A stretch of 25,104 bases of DNA from DATIKM01 sp035477595. Lineage in GTDB: Bacteria > Armatimonadota > Chthonomonadetes > Chthonomonadales > CAJBBX01. The position numbers and the translations under genes are program-made. The number at the start of each line of letters is the position of its first letter. Position 1 is the first letter of the stretch. Positions 6,640 to 14,131 of the stretch are shown here, piece after piece. The stretch spans positions 1 to 25,104 of the forward strand of contig DATIKM010000196.1 of NCBI GenBank assembly GCA_035477595.1, read 5' to 3'. The notes under the pieces were generated by a model. The model was not told where the DNA came from, did not search any database, and saw nothing but the letters and a program-made list of their open reading frames with translations.

Positions 6640-8610
6640 TCAGGCCTGGCTGCGGAGGCGGTCCTCGCGGTCCAGGTAGTCGAGTACTGTGGTGACGTAC
6701 TCGGCGTGACTCCAGGTGAGCGGAGCGACGGACAGCGGCTCACCGGTCTCGGGGTGGACCTGCTCCGGCAGCACGCCGCTCGGAAGGGCGTGGCGGCTCG
6801 CCCACAGGATGAGCTCGAGTGCAGTGGTGAGGTCTCGCGGAGTGTGGGCCCGCGAGACGTACCATTGGGCCGCCCACAGCGTGCAGATCGTCCACGGGTT
6901 GCCCGGCACGCGCTCCGTGTCCTGCAAGCGACGGAAGTAGTAGTCGTTCTCGTAGCGGGCGATGCCTCCGACCTCGGTCTTCACCCACAGGCGCGTGATG
7001 AAGGAGCGCATCGTGGCTTCGATCCGAGGGTCGTCAGCGGATACCGCCCCGAATGTGTGGAGCGCGTGGACCGCCGAGTCGATCGTCATGTCGGGCGCGC
7101 CCGTGCTGTGGCCGTTGCACGTGAGCATGCGGACGAAGCGTCCGGCCTCCTGGCTCCACAGGTGCGTCAGGATGCCCTGCCGCAGGTGCTGGGCCGCGTC
7201 GCGGAACTCGTCGGCGTGGCCGTCGCCGAAGACTGCCGATAGCGCGGACGCCGACGTGAGGGCGCCGTACACGGTGCCGCATGTGTAGGCATGGACGCCT
7301 CGCCGCTCTTCCCACAGGTCGTAGGAGGGCAGCGGCAGCCCAGTGTTGGGGTCGCGATAGTCCGCCAGAAATCGTGCGCATGGCAGCACGAGGTCTCTGT
7401 AGAGAGACTCGATGAACTCGAGGTCGCGGTAGCGCTCATAGTGCCGCCCGAGGGCCCAGACCGTGAGGGCCGTGCTGTCCTCCTGGAACGGGATCTCGTG
7501 GTGCCCGTCCACCGTCCACGGATGCCAGGTGGCCCCCCACGACTTGTCGGCGCTGTACTTGTGAAGGAGGGCGGCGCGGTCCTTGGGCAGCACATCGCGG
7601 CAGAAGAGGAAGAACCGCCGCGTGAGGTCCTGGTACCCGAGCCGGTCGAGTGCCGCGGCGACGAGCGCGCCGTCCCGCGGCCACATGTACGAGTAGTGCG
7701 CTCGGGCCGTCTCCATGATGTCGGAGTCGTTCGCAGCGATGATGGCGCCACGGTTGTCGATGTTTGTGCGGATGGTGAGCAGACTGCGGCGGAACAACTC
7801 GGGCACGGGCGCGGGCATCCGTGCAACCCTCTCGGACTCCACGTCTGACCAGCTCGACCAGTAATGCATCGTGTCGTGGAGCAGCGTGTCGAAGCCGGTG
7901 TTCACCACGTGGTAGTGGAGTTGGCTGGCCTCAGCTAGGGACCGAGCCGCGCAGAGCCACGCGCGCACCTCCGCAGTACGCCTCGCTCGCACCTCGAGCT
8001 GTACGCTGAGCGCGGAATCCACAGAGCCCTGGGCAATCGGGTTCATGGATAGGTCGCCGTCCTCACAGTCGCGCCAGGTTCCCTCCGCGCCGCCGAAACC
8101 CTTGATCCCCATCGCGTACTGGTGGATGCCGGTCGCGGCGGTGCGCGCCGCCACGAGGAAGTAGTGGTCGCGCTTGTAGTGCACCACGGCGTCCATGAAG
8201 GGGTTGTAGAAGGCGGTATCGCCGATGTCGGTCTCGGCGATAACAAGGTCGTGCGTCAAGAAGACCCGCACCGTCCGAGTGTGCGCCTGGCGGTTGTGTA
8301 TCCGGACGCGCCGAAGCAGGATATCCTCGCGGTGGTGGACGCAGTCCTGGAGCGTGAGGTCGAGGCCCAGCGCAGAGGAGGTCGCCTTTGCGCACGTCGC
8401 CAGAGTGCCGGGCTCGTACTTCGGCGTGCGTTCCCAGTCCGAGGACCCTACCCACGAGAACCGGCCGTCGACCCAGACGCCCATGCGGGCCCTATGGCCG
8501 GAAAGGTGGTTGTAGAGGCCGACGTAGGGCCAGTAGAGGTCACGGATGTCAAAGCGCGAGTCGAGTGCGACGAGGAGTCTACCGTTCCCAACCACCAGAG
8601 GACGGGGCAT
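6640..8610 (-). CDS. Glycoside hydrolase family 15 (glucoamylase or related alpha-glucosidase)
   Basis: The 656-residue protein has the prokaryotic GH15 layout. An N-terminal beta-sandwich (about 1-270; VVGNGRLLVALDSRFDIRDL, then VGLYNHLSG) is followed by an (alpha/alpha)6 barrel with HYSYMWPRDGALVAAALDRLG and PFQEDSTALTVWALGRHYE. The candidate general acid is in LWEERRGVHAYTCGTVYGAL (E434 or E435), and the general base in LTWSHAEYV is E637. Members hydrolyse alpha-glucosides such as maltodextrin, isomaltose or trehalose by inversion; the substrate here is not decidable. There is no signal peptide, so it is probably cytoplasmic and may serve storage glucan turnover. The ATG at 8610 is chosen over in-frame extension to 8766 because homology starts there and GGGAGA lies about five bases upstream. 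It ends next to a 19-bp inverted repeat. Confidence 0.92.
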   Translation of the reverse strand: MPRPLVVGNGRLLVALDSRFDIRDLYWPYVGLYNHLSGHRARMGVWVDGRFSWVGSSDWERTPKYEPGTLATCAKATSSALGLDLTLQDCVHHREDILLRRVRIHNRQAHTRTVRVFLTHDLVIAETDIGDTAFYNPFMDAVVHYKRDHYFLVAARTAATGIHQYAMGIKGFGGAEGTWRDCEDGDLSMNPIAQGSVDSALSVQLEVRARRTAEVRAWLCAARSLAEASQLHYHVVNTGFDTLLHDTMHYWSSWSDVESERVARMPAPVPELFRRSLLTIRTNIDNRGAIIAANDSDIMETARAHYSYMWPRDGALVAAALDRLGYQDLTRRFFLFCRDVLPKDRAALLHKYSADKSWGATWHPWTVDGHHEIPFQEDSTALTVWALGRHYERYRDLEFIESLYRDLVLPCARFLADYRDPNTGLPLPSYDLWEERRGVHAYTCGTVYGALTSASALSAVFGDGHADEFRDAAQHLRQGILTHLWSQEAGRFVRMLTCNGHSTGAPDMTIDSAVHALHTFGAVSADDPRIEATMRSFITRLWVKTEVGGIARYENDYYFRRLQDTERVPGNPWTICTLWAAQWYVSRAHTPRDLTTALELILWASRHALPSGVLPEQVHPETGEPLSVAPLTWSHAEYVTTVLDYLDREDRLRSQA

Positions 8611-8652
8611 GGTCTCTCCCAGGAGGGCAGGACTGCCAGGCCCCAGAGGGCA

Positions 8653-8685
8653 GGCCCGGCGGAGGGCGATGCCCTCCGCCGGGCC
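8653..8685 (-). terminator. 15-bp perfect hairpin between two minus-strand genes
   Basis: Arms 8653-8667 and 8671-8685 are exactly complementary around a three-base loop. The hairpin begins 11 bases beyond the stop of the repeat protein gene (8696) and 43 bases upstream of the GH15 start. It is GC-rich with no T-tract. A terminator for the upstream gene is the simplest reading. Confidence 0.6.
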
Positions 8686-8695
8686 GATGCGCGCC

Positions 8696-10231
8696 CTACA
8701 GGTCCTGGATGCGGTCCGGTGCGGTTCCGACCTGGGTAAGAACCCAGCGGCCGAAGAGCCGCTCAACGGCGAAGCTCACAAAGACAGTTCGCCGCCGGCC
8801 CTCGCGATCCCTGTAGTCGTGGCGTCCGGAAGCGACGAACACGGCGTCGGACCGGCGCCGGACGCGGGTGAGATCGAACTCGAGCGTGTCCCACTCACGC
8901 ATCGCATCCCGGGTCATGTCCAGGTAGTCGTTGGCGTGCAGGGAGTACTCGTACTCGCCCTTGCGGAAGACCGCGATCCTTGTCGATGGGTCGGCGTATC
9001 GGGCGAGCATGTCAATGTCGCCATACCGGAACGCTTCCTCGATGTCCGCGAACGCGTCGCGCACGGCCACCGGCAGGTCGCGGTCGTAGAGCCGGTAGAG
9101 CCGGTCGCTCAGGTAGTGGTCATCGCGGTACGCATCGAAGCCATAGAACACTCGGTCGCGGAAGACGGGGACCTCGATGTGGATGACGGTCGGCCGCCGG
9201 TAGTAGGTGTGCCGCCGCAGGATGAACGGCGGGCACACGCCGTAGTAGAAGCTGAACGGTGAGAAGTGGACGAACGTGTGCTGATATGTGGGCCAGTAGT
9301 ACGGGAAGTGGGACACGCCCGACCGGAAGAAGCGCCGCACATGGACGTTGTGGATGCGGTGCGACGGCCGCAGCGTGATGCCGGTCTCAAAGCGCCTGCC
9401 CTCGGATGACCGGGTGAAGATCGCGTGAGCGCGGTCCCTGCGCGGTCGAGGGTCAGCGTACACGTCCACGCCCCTCCGGCCTCCGTCGTAGATGTCGCGC
9501 CTCGGCTCGCTGCCGACGCGGTCGCCACCGGGCAGCCGGCCAGACGGGGCCAACTCGCCTCGAGGCGCGGGCGAGACGCCATCCGGACCCCGGCGGTCAG
9601 AGGGCTGTCGCCCCGGACCAGGTTCCGCCCTGCCTGGACGGCCCTCGTCGCGCCGCGTCGGGTTGCGCGGTCCCTGGCCGATGCCAGGGTACAGCGGCGA
9701 GCGCTCGTTGCCTATCTCGTCTCGACCGGGCGCAGGCCCCCTGTCGCGCTCTCGCGTGGGCTCGACACGCGGTGCTGGGCTCCGGTCGCGTGAGGGCTCC
9801 CGGCTCGGGCTGATGTCGCGCTCTCGCGTGGGCTCGACACGCGGTGCTGGGCTTCGGTCGCGTGAGGGCTCCCGGCTCGGGCTGATGTCGCGCTCTCGCG
9901 TGGGCTCGACGCGCGGTGCTGGGCTCCGCTCGCGTGAGGGCTCCCAGCGCGGGCTGGTATCGCGCTCTCGCGTGGGCTCGACGCGCGGTGCGGGGCTCCG
10001 GTCGCGTGAGGGCTCTCGGCTCGGGCTGATGCCGCGCTCTCGCGTGGGCTCGACGCGCGGTGAGGGCGCCTCACGGCGCGGGCTGGGTCCAGGGTCGGAT
10101 CGCCCTGGACCGTCCCGGCGGTCGCGACTCTGCGATGCTGCGGGAATGGCCCAGAGGCCGGTAATCGCCGCGGCGACTCCCGCCGCGGTCAGCAGGCAGC
10201 GCACATGCGCTCCGACTCGCCACGTGTGCAT
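8696..10231 (-). CDS. Exported repeat protein with NTF2-like C-terminal domain
   Basis: The 511-residue protein starts with a signal peptide (about 1-34, LLTAAGVAAAITGLWAIPAASQ region). A proline- and charge-rich array of 24-residue tandem repeats follows (about 50-165, unit SPAPRVEPTRERD plus ISPSREPSRDR), then a Gly/Arg/Pro-rich linker. Next comes an aromatic-rich segment (SHFPYYWPTY, FSPFSFYYGVCPPF, residues about 305-360). The end (about 390-505; AVRDAFADIEEAFRYGDIDM to RWVLTQVGTAP) resembles an NTF2/SnoaL-like cone fold. The ATG at 10231 has GGAGG at 10239-10243, spaced seven. It is probably surface-associated, the repeats acting as a flexible wall- or polysaccharide-spanning stalk; that is inference. 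A hairpin follows its stop. Confidence 0.85.
   Translation of the reverse strand: MHTWRVGAHVRCLLTAAGVAAAITGLWAIPAASQSRDRRDGPGRSDPGPSPRREAPSPRVEPTRERGISPSREPSRDRSPAPRVEPTRERDTSPRWEPSRERSPAPRVEPTRERDISPSREPSRDRSPAPRVEPTRERDISPSREPSRDRSPAPRVEPTRERDRGPAPGRDEIGNERSPLYPGIGQGPRNPTRRDEGRPGRAEPGPGRQPSDRRGPDGVSPAPRGELAPSGRLPGGDRVGSEPRRDIYDGGRRGVDVYADPRPRRDRAHAIFTRSSEGRRFETGITLRPSHRIHNVHVRRFFRSGVSHFPYYWPTYQHTFVHFSPFSFYYGVCPPFILRRHTYYRRPTVIHIEVPVFRDRVFYGFDAYRDDHYLSDRLYRLYDRDLPVAVRDAFADIEEAFRYGDIDMLARYADPSTRIAVFRKGEYEYSLHANDYLDMTRDAMREWDTLEFDLTRVRRRSDAVFVASGRHDYRDREGRRRTVFVSFAVERLFGRWVLTQVGTAPDRIQDL
9744..10087. repeat. 72-bp in-frame tandem repeat array
   Basis: Units start at 9744, 9816, 9888, 9960 and 10032, an exact 72-bp period, each beginning tcgcgctctcgcgtgggctc (the last with one change). 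Copies differ by only a few bases; the fifth degenerates after about 40 bases. The period is 24 codons of the minus-strand gene at 8696-10231, so it is a coding minisatellite, not a CRISPR array. Confidence 0.9.
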
Positions 10232-10343
10232 GGTGACGCCTCCGTGGCGGCTGCTCTCATCGGGCCATCGCCCTGTATGGGATCAGCCTTCCACTATTCC
10301 TGTACGCAGACCGGTCCACGCCGTGACGGGCGATGCGCCTGCT

Positions 10344-11957
10344 CTAGATCCCGGCGGCGTGGCCGTCGCAGCGCGGGTCAGAGGCGGCGTGGTATGCCCC
10401 GCTCGTCGGATCGACCCGGATGAGTTGGTAGCTGCTTCCGTGTCCCCACGGGGGCAGGCGGTCGACGGCGTGCCCGCGAGCCGCCAGCCCCTCGAAGGTC
10501 GCCTCCGGAGCCCTCGACTCGAGCTGCACGCGCGATGCGATGTGCGGCGCCGTGCCTCCCACGACCTGCCAGCGAGGCGCCTCGACCGCCTGCTGCGGGT
10601 CCAGCCCATGGTCCAGCAGGTGGCTGATCACCTGAAGGTTGCTCTGTACCTGGACGTCCCCTCCGGGCGTGCCTGCGACGTATGCAAGCCGGTCACCTTG
10701 TGTCACGACGCAGGCGTTTAGGGTGTGGGCGGTGCGCTTGCGCGGCTGCAGGCAGTTGGGGCTGGCCGGGTCGAGCGAGAACCCCGTCATGCGGTTGTTG
10801 AAGAGCACACCCGTGCCCTCGGCGACGAAGCCGCAACCGAACGCCCAGAAGATGCTCTGGATGAAGCTGACCGCGTCGCCGGTCGCGCCTGCCACGCAGA
10901 AGTACGTGGTGTCGTGCTCGACGAGGCCGGCGAGGGGATCGACCGAGGCGGAGTCGTCGACGATGCGCGCGCGCCTGATCGCGGCGTAACGGTCCGAGAG
11001 CAGCCTCTCGACGGGTACGTACCGGAACGCCGGGTCGCCCAGGTAGGCGGCCCGGTCCGCGAACGCAAGCTTCAGGGCCTCGACCATGCGGTGCACGCCG
11101 CGCGGCTCGAGGGGACCGTCGGACGCCAGATCGTACCCGTCCAGAATGCGAAGCGCCTGCAGCAGCACGATTCCCTGTGAGACCGGGGGCTGGCCATGCA
11201 CCGTGTAGCTCCGGTACGGCGCCCTCAGCGGCTCGCGAACCTCAGTGGTGTGCCTGGCGAAGTCCGCTCGGGCCAGGAGCCCGCCCGCTCGCGATATCGC
11301 GTGCACCATCGCATCGGTCAGGTCGCTGTCGTAGAACGCCTCGCGCCCGCCTGCCGCGATCCGCTCGAGGGTGGACGCGAGGTCCCGCTGCTGCACGATC
11401 TGACCGGCCGACGGGGGACCCGGGTGTCCGACCAGCGAGCGAGCGGCCTCGGGGAACCAGTCGGCCGATGCGTCCGCCGCATGCGATGCGAACGTGCGAG
11501 CGCAGCGCCAGCCTGCCGCGTAGCCGTCGCGGGCATATCCAATTGCCGGTGCGAGGAGCTGCGCCATCGGGCGCGACCCGTGTCGGGCATGCAGCGTGAA
11601 CCAGAGGTCCACGAGCCCTGGGACGCTCGCGGCTCGCGGGCCGCGCGGCGGGATGCCATCGCGGAAGGCCTCCGCCGTGGCGGCGGCAGGAGCGGCGCCC
11701 GAGCCGTTGTACGCCGTCGTCCGTTGCGTTCGGGCATCGTAATGGATGACGAAGGCATCGCCGCCCAGGTGGCTGGCGTAAGGCTCAGTCACGGTCAGGA
11801 CGGAGCTTGCAGCAATCGCCGCGTCCACGGCGTTACCGCCGCTGGCGAGCACGGCGATGGCAGCCGAAACCGCGAGCGGCTGACTGGCGGCCACCGCGCC
11901 GCGCTTCGCGACCACGATGCCTCGCGTTGCCTGCCCCTCAAGCATGGGTGGTCTCAC
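10344..11957 (-). CDS. Gamma-glutamyltransferase-family protein
   Basis: An Ntn-hydrolase that matures by self-cleavage, related to gamma-glutamyltranspeptidase and cephalosporin acylases. The 537-residue precursor carries GNAVDAAIAASSVLTVTEP and SHLGGDAFVIHYD in the large subunit. EHDTTYFCVAGATGDAVS holds the predicted nucleophile T350, equivalent to the TTHYSVVD threonine of E. coli Ggt. VAGTPGGDVQVQSNLQV is in the small subunit. The latter replaces the GSPGGSRI of classical Ggt, so the substrate may differ from glutathione. The GTG at 11957 is chosen because GGGAGG lies at 11967-11972, spaced nine; an ATG at 11996 has no such site. There is no signal peptide, unlike most bacterial Ggt, so it is probably cytoplasmic. 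The gene is 112 bp upstream of the repeat-protein gene. Confidence 0.9.
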   Translation of the reverse strand: MRPPMLEGQATRGIVVAKRGAVAASQPLAVSAAIAVLASGGNAVDAAIAASSVLTVTEPYASHLGGDAFVIHYDARTQRTTAYNGSGAAPAAATAEAFRDGIPPRGPRAASVPGLVDLWFTLHARHGSRPMAQLLAPAIGYARDGYAAGWRCARTFASHAADASADWFPEAARSLVGHPGPPSAGQIVQQRDLASTLERIAAGGREAFYDSDLTDAMVHAISRAGGLLARADFARHTTEVREPLRAPYRSYTVHGQPPVSQGIVLLQALRILDGYDLASDGPLEPRGVHRMVEALKLAFADRAAYLGDPAFRYVPVERLLSDRYAAIRRARIVDDSASVDPLAGLVEHDTTYFCVAGATGDAVSFIQSIFWAFGCGFVAEGTGVLFNNRMTGFSLDPASPNCLQPRKRTAHTLNACVVTQGDRLAYVAGTPGGDVQVQSNLQVISHLLDHGLDPQQAVEAPRWQVVGGTAPHIASRVQLESRAPEATFEGLAARGHAVDRLPPWGHGSSYQLIRVDPTSGAYHAASDPRCDGHAAGI

Positions 11958-12068
11958 GGTGCTGAACCTCCCGACGGCGTGAGCGATCGCGCACACCGCG
12001 CCGACACATTCAACAGGCGGGCAACAGAGTCCTCACGTTGTGGCGCAGCATCGCGCCGCGGCGCTCCG

Positions 12069-12097
12069 TTGACGCACGACAGGGGCTCTGGTAGAAT
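12069..12097 (+). promoter_or_regulatory. Sigma-70 promoter of the sugar ABC ATPase gene
   Basis: TTGACG (12069-12074) and TAGAAT (12092-12097) are 17 bp apart. The predicted start near 12104 gives a leader of about 34 bases before the TTG start at 12138. Confidence 0.75.
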
Positions 12098-12137
12098 CGG
12101 CGCACTCCAGACCGTCCGCACGGAAGGGTACCCCGCA

Positions 12138-13649
12138 TTGAGCGCCACCGCTGTCGCGCCGCCCCTCGCGCTTGAGATGCGCGGCATCACGAAGAGCTAT
12201 CCCGGCGTCCGCGCCCTCGAGGACGTGCACATTGAGGTGCGTGCGGGCGAGGTGCACGCGCTGGTGGGCGAGAACGGAGCGGGCAAGTCGACGCTGATGA
12301 AGATCCTGGCTGGCGCCCAGCCCAAGGACGCGGGCGAGATTCTGCTCGACGGCGCGCCCGCGACGATGGACAGCCCGCTGCGCGCAATGGAGATGGGGGT
12401 CTCCATCATCTACCAGGAGTTCAACCTGGTGCCCTACCTCAACGCGGCCGAGAACATCTTCCTGGGTCGCGAGCCGCGCGGTCGTCTGCCCGGTTTCGTG
12501 GACTTCCGCACGATGTACCGCGAGGCGCAGGCGATCATCGACCGACTTGGCGTGCGGATGGATGTCCGCACCCCTGTGCACCGCCTCTCGATCGCTCAGC
12601 AGCAGATGGTGGAGATCGCGAAGGCCACATCGCGCAAGTGCCGCATCATCGTGATGGACGAGCCCTCAGCGACGCTGACGGAGCATGAGCTCGAGCGCCT
12701 GTTCGCGCTGATACGGCAGTTGCGCGACGAGGGCGTCGCCATCGTGTACATATCCCACCGGCTTGAGGAGGTCTTCGCCGTCTGCGACCGCGTGACTGTC
12801 CTGCGCGACGGCCGCTGGATCGCCACGCACGACGTGAGGGATCTGTCGAGGGAAGACATCATCCGCCTCATGGTCGGCCGCGAGCTGAAGCAGATGATCC
12901 CCAAGGAGCCGGTCGAGCGCGGGGAACCGGCGCTGGAGGTGACAGACCTTCGCCGGGGCGACGTGCTGCGCGGCGTGAGCCTTACCGTTCACCATGGCGA
13001 GATACTGGGCATCGCGGGACTTGTGGGCGCTGGGCGGACGGAGCTGGTGCGAGCCATCTTTGGGGCGGACCGCATCGACGGCGGCTCAATACGGCTCTTT
13101 GGCAAACCGGTCCGGGTGCGCTCGCCTCAGGACGCCATCAGGCTCGGGATCGGCCTGGTCACGGAGGACCGCAAGGCGCAGGGGCTGGTCCTTGGCATGG
13201 TTGTGCGGGAGAACATAACGCTGGCCAACCTGGGCGCGATCTCTGTCATGAGCTTCGTCCGGGCGGGTCGAGAGCGCGAGATCGCTCACAAGTACGTCAC
13301 CGACCTAACGGTGAGGACCCCGAGCATCGAGCAGACGGTGAGCAACCTGAGCGGGGGCAACCAGCAGAAAGTGGTGCTCGCGAAGTGGCTGTTCACCGAC
13401 TCGCGCGTCCTCATCTTCGATGAGCCCACGCGCGGCATCGATGTGGGCGCCAAGACGGAGATATACCAGTTGATGAATGCGCTCGCGGCCCGGGGCGCCG
13501 CCATCATCATGGTGTCTTCCGAGTTGCCCGAAGTGCTCGGCATGGCGGACCGCATCCTGGTGATGCACGACGGGCGCGTGGCGGGGGAGCTAAGTCGCGC
13601 CGAGGCGACGCAGGAGGGCATCATGCACCTGGCGACCGGCGGGGAGTAG
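12138..13649 (+). CDS. Sugar ABC transporter ATP-binding protein, RbsA/MglA type
   Basis: The 503-residue protein has two fused ATPase domains, the form used by ribose, galactose, xylose and nucleoside importers (CUT2). Domain one has Walker A GENGAGKST (44-52), signature-region LSIAQQQMVEIAKA and Walker B IIVMDEPSATLT. Domain two has the degenerate P-loop GLVGAGRTELV, then VTEDRKAQGLVLGM, the signature LSGGNQQKVVLAKWL and Walker B LIFDEPTRGIDVGAKTE. This asymmetry is normal for the family. The start is probably the TTG at 12138, with GGAAGGG at 12122-12128; an ATG at 12177 would cut only 13 residues. No permease or substrate-binding protein is adjacent, because the next gene is on the opposite strand, so the rest of the transporter must be elsewhere. 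The substrate is unknown. Confidence 0.93.
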   Translation: MSATAVAPPLALEMRGITKSYPGVRALEDVHIEVRAGEVHALVGENGAGKSTLMKILAGAQPKDAGEILLDGAPATMDSPLRAMEMGVSIIYQEFNLVPYLNAAENIFLGREPRGRLPGFVDFRTMYREAQAIIDRLGVRMDVRTPVHRLSIAQQQMVEIAKATSRKCRIIVMDEPSATLTEHELERLFALIRQLRDEGVAIVYISHRLEEVFAVCDRVTVLRDGRWIATHDVRDLSREDIIRLMVGRELKQMIPKEPVERGEPALEVTDLRRGDVLRGVSLTVHHGEILGIAGLVGAGRTELVRAIFGADRIDGGSIRLFGKPVRVRSPQDAIRLGIGLVTEDRKAQGLVLGMVVRENITLANLGAISVMSFVRAGREREIAHKYVTDLTVRTPSIEQTVSNLSGGNQQKVVLAKWLFTDSRVLIFDEPTRGIDVGAKTEIYQLMNALAARGAAIIMVSSELPEVLGMADRILVMHDGRVAGELSRAEATQEGIMHLATGGE

Positions 13650-13674
13650 CGTCCGGTCAGAGGGTCTGCGCAGA

Positions 13675-13699
13675 AGGGGGAGTCCTGTGCGCTCCCCCT
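13675..13699 (+). terminator. Terminator hairpin after the sugar ABC ATPase
   Basis: agggggag (13675-13682) pairs with ctccccct (13692-13699) around a nine-base loop, 26 bp past the stop codon. It also lies beyond the end of the convergent DUF4177-like gene. Only a short mixed T-rich tail follows (ccgtgttgg). Confidence 0.55.
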
Positions 13700-13738
13700 C
13701 CGTGTTGGCGACGGTCTGGCGGTCCCGCCGGTGAGGCG

Positions 13739-13957
13739 CTAGGCGCTCGGGGCAGCGGCGACCACCGCCGTGCCGCTCTCGACGGCATCGGCTGGCTCCT
13801 GGTCAGAGACCGCCATCTTGAAGAACGCGCGGGCCGTCTTGCTGTCGATCAAGCAGACGGACACTAGTTCCCAGCCCTTCTCACCCTCCGCGGTCAGCTT
13901 GGGCTCCGCGATCGACAGGTCGCGGAGAACGAGCGAGCGGTACCGCCACTTCGTCAT
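13739..13957 (-). CDS. DUF4177-like small protein
   Basis: The 72-residue product reads MTKWRYRSLVLRDLS at the start and LTAEGEKGWELVSVCLID in the middle, followed by ARAFFKM. This is the pattern of the DUF4177 family, in which a short beta-alpha-beta unit carries an almost invariant GWELVSV. The tail after residue 50 is alanine- and valine-rich and not conserved. The ATG at 13957 is preceded by AAGGAGA (complement of 13963-13969) at five bases, so it is preferred over the ATG at 13978. Function of the family is unknown. The gene stands alone between a convergent ABC ATPase gene and the upstream minus-strand secreted protein gene, 174 bp away. Confidence 0.85.
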   Translation of the reverse strand: MTKWRYRSLVLRDLSIAEPKLTAEGEKGWELVSVCLIDSKTARAFFKMAVSDQEPADAVESGTAVVAAAPSA

Positions 13958-14131
13958 GCCGATCTCCTTAGTGTCCATGCGCAGAGCCGCAAGGCCTGTC
14001 GCGCGTCCGGCGGCCCTGAGGTCTGTCCCGGTGCCTCACAGCGGGCGGCGCATCTCTGCGCGGATCGCCAGCCCGTCGGCCGTCCCTTCCGCCGACGCAA
14101 CGCAATGTCGCAGCGCAACGCGCGCCACACT

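Noticed and set aside
9744..10087. CRISPR-like array of regular 72-bp repeats
   Set aside because: The units are contiguous with no spacers, are an exact multiple of three, and encode a regular peptide repeat in the minus-strand gene.
9492..10721. Long plus-strand reading frame of about 409 codons
   Set aside because: It is antisense to the repeat protein, which has a signal peptide, ribosome-binding site and domain in its own frame; the plus-strand product only mirrors the repeats.
11196..12137. In-frame 5' extension of the sugar ABC ATPase to an 817-residue protein
   Set aside because: It runs antisense through the gamma-glutamyltransferase gene and across the promoter at 12069-12097; the family starts at about 12138.
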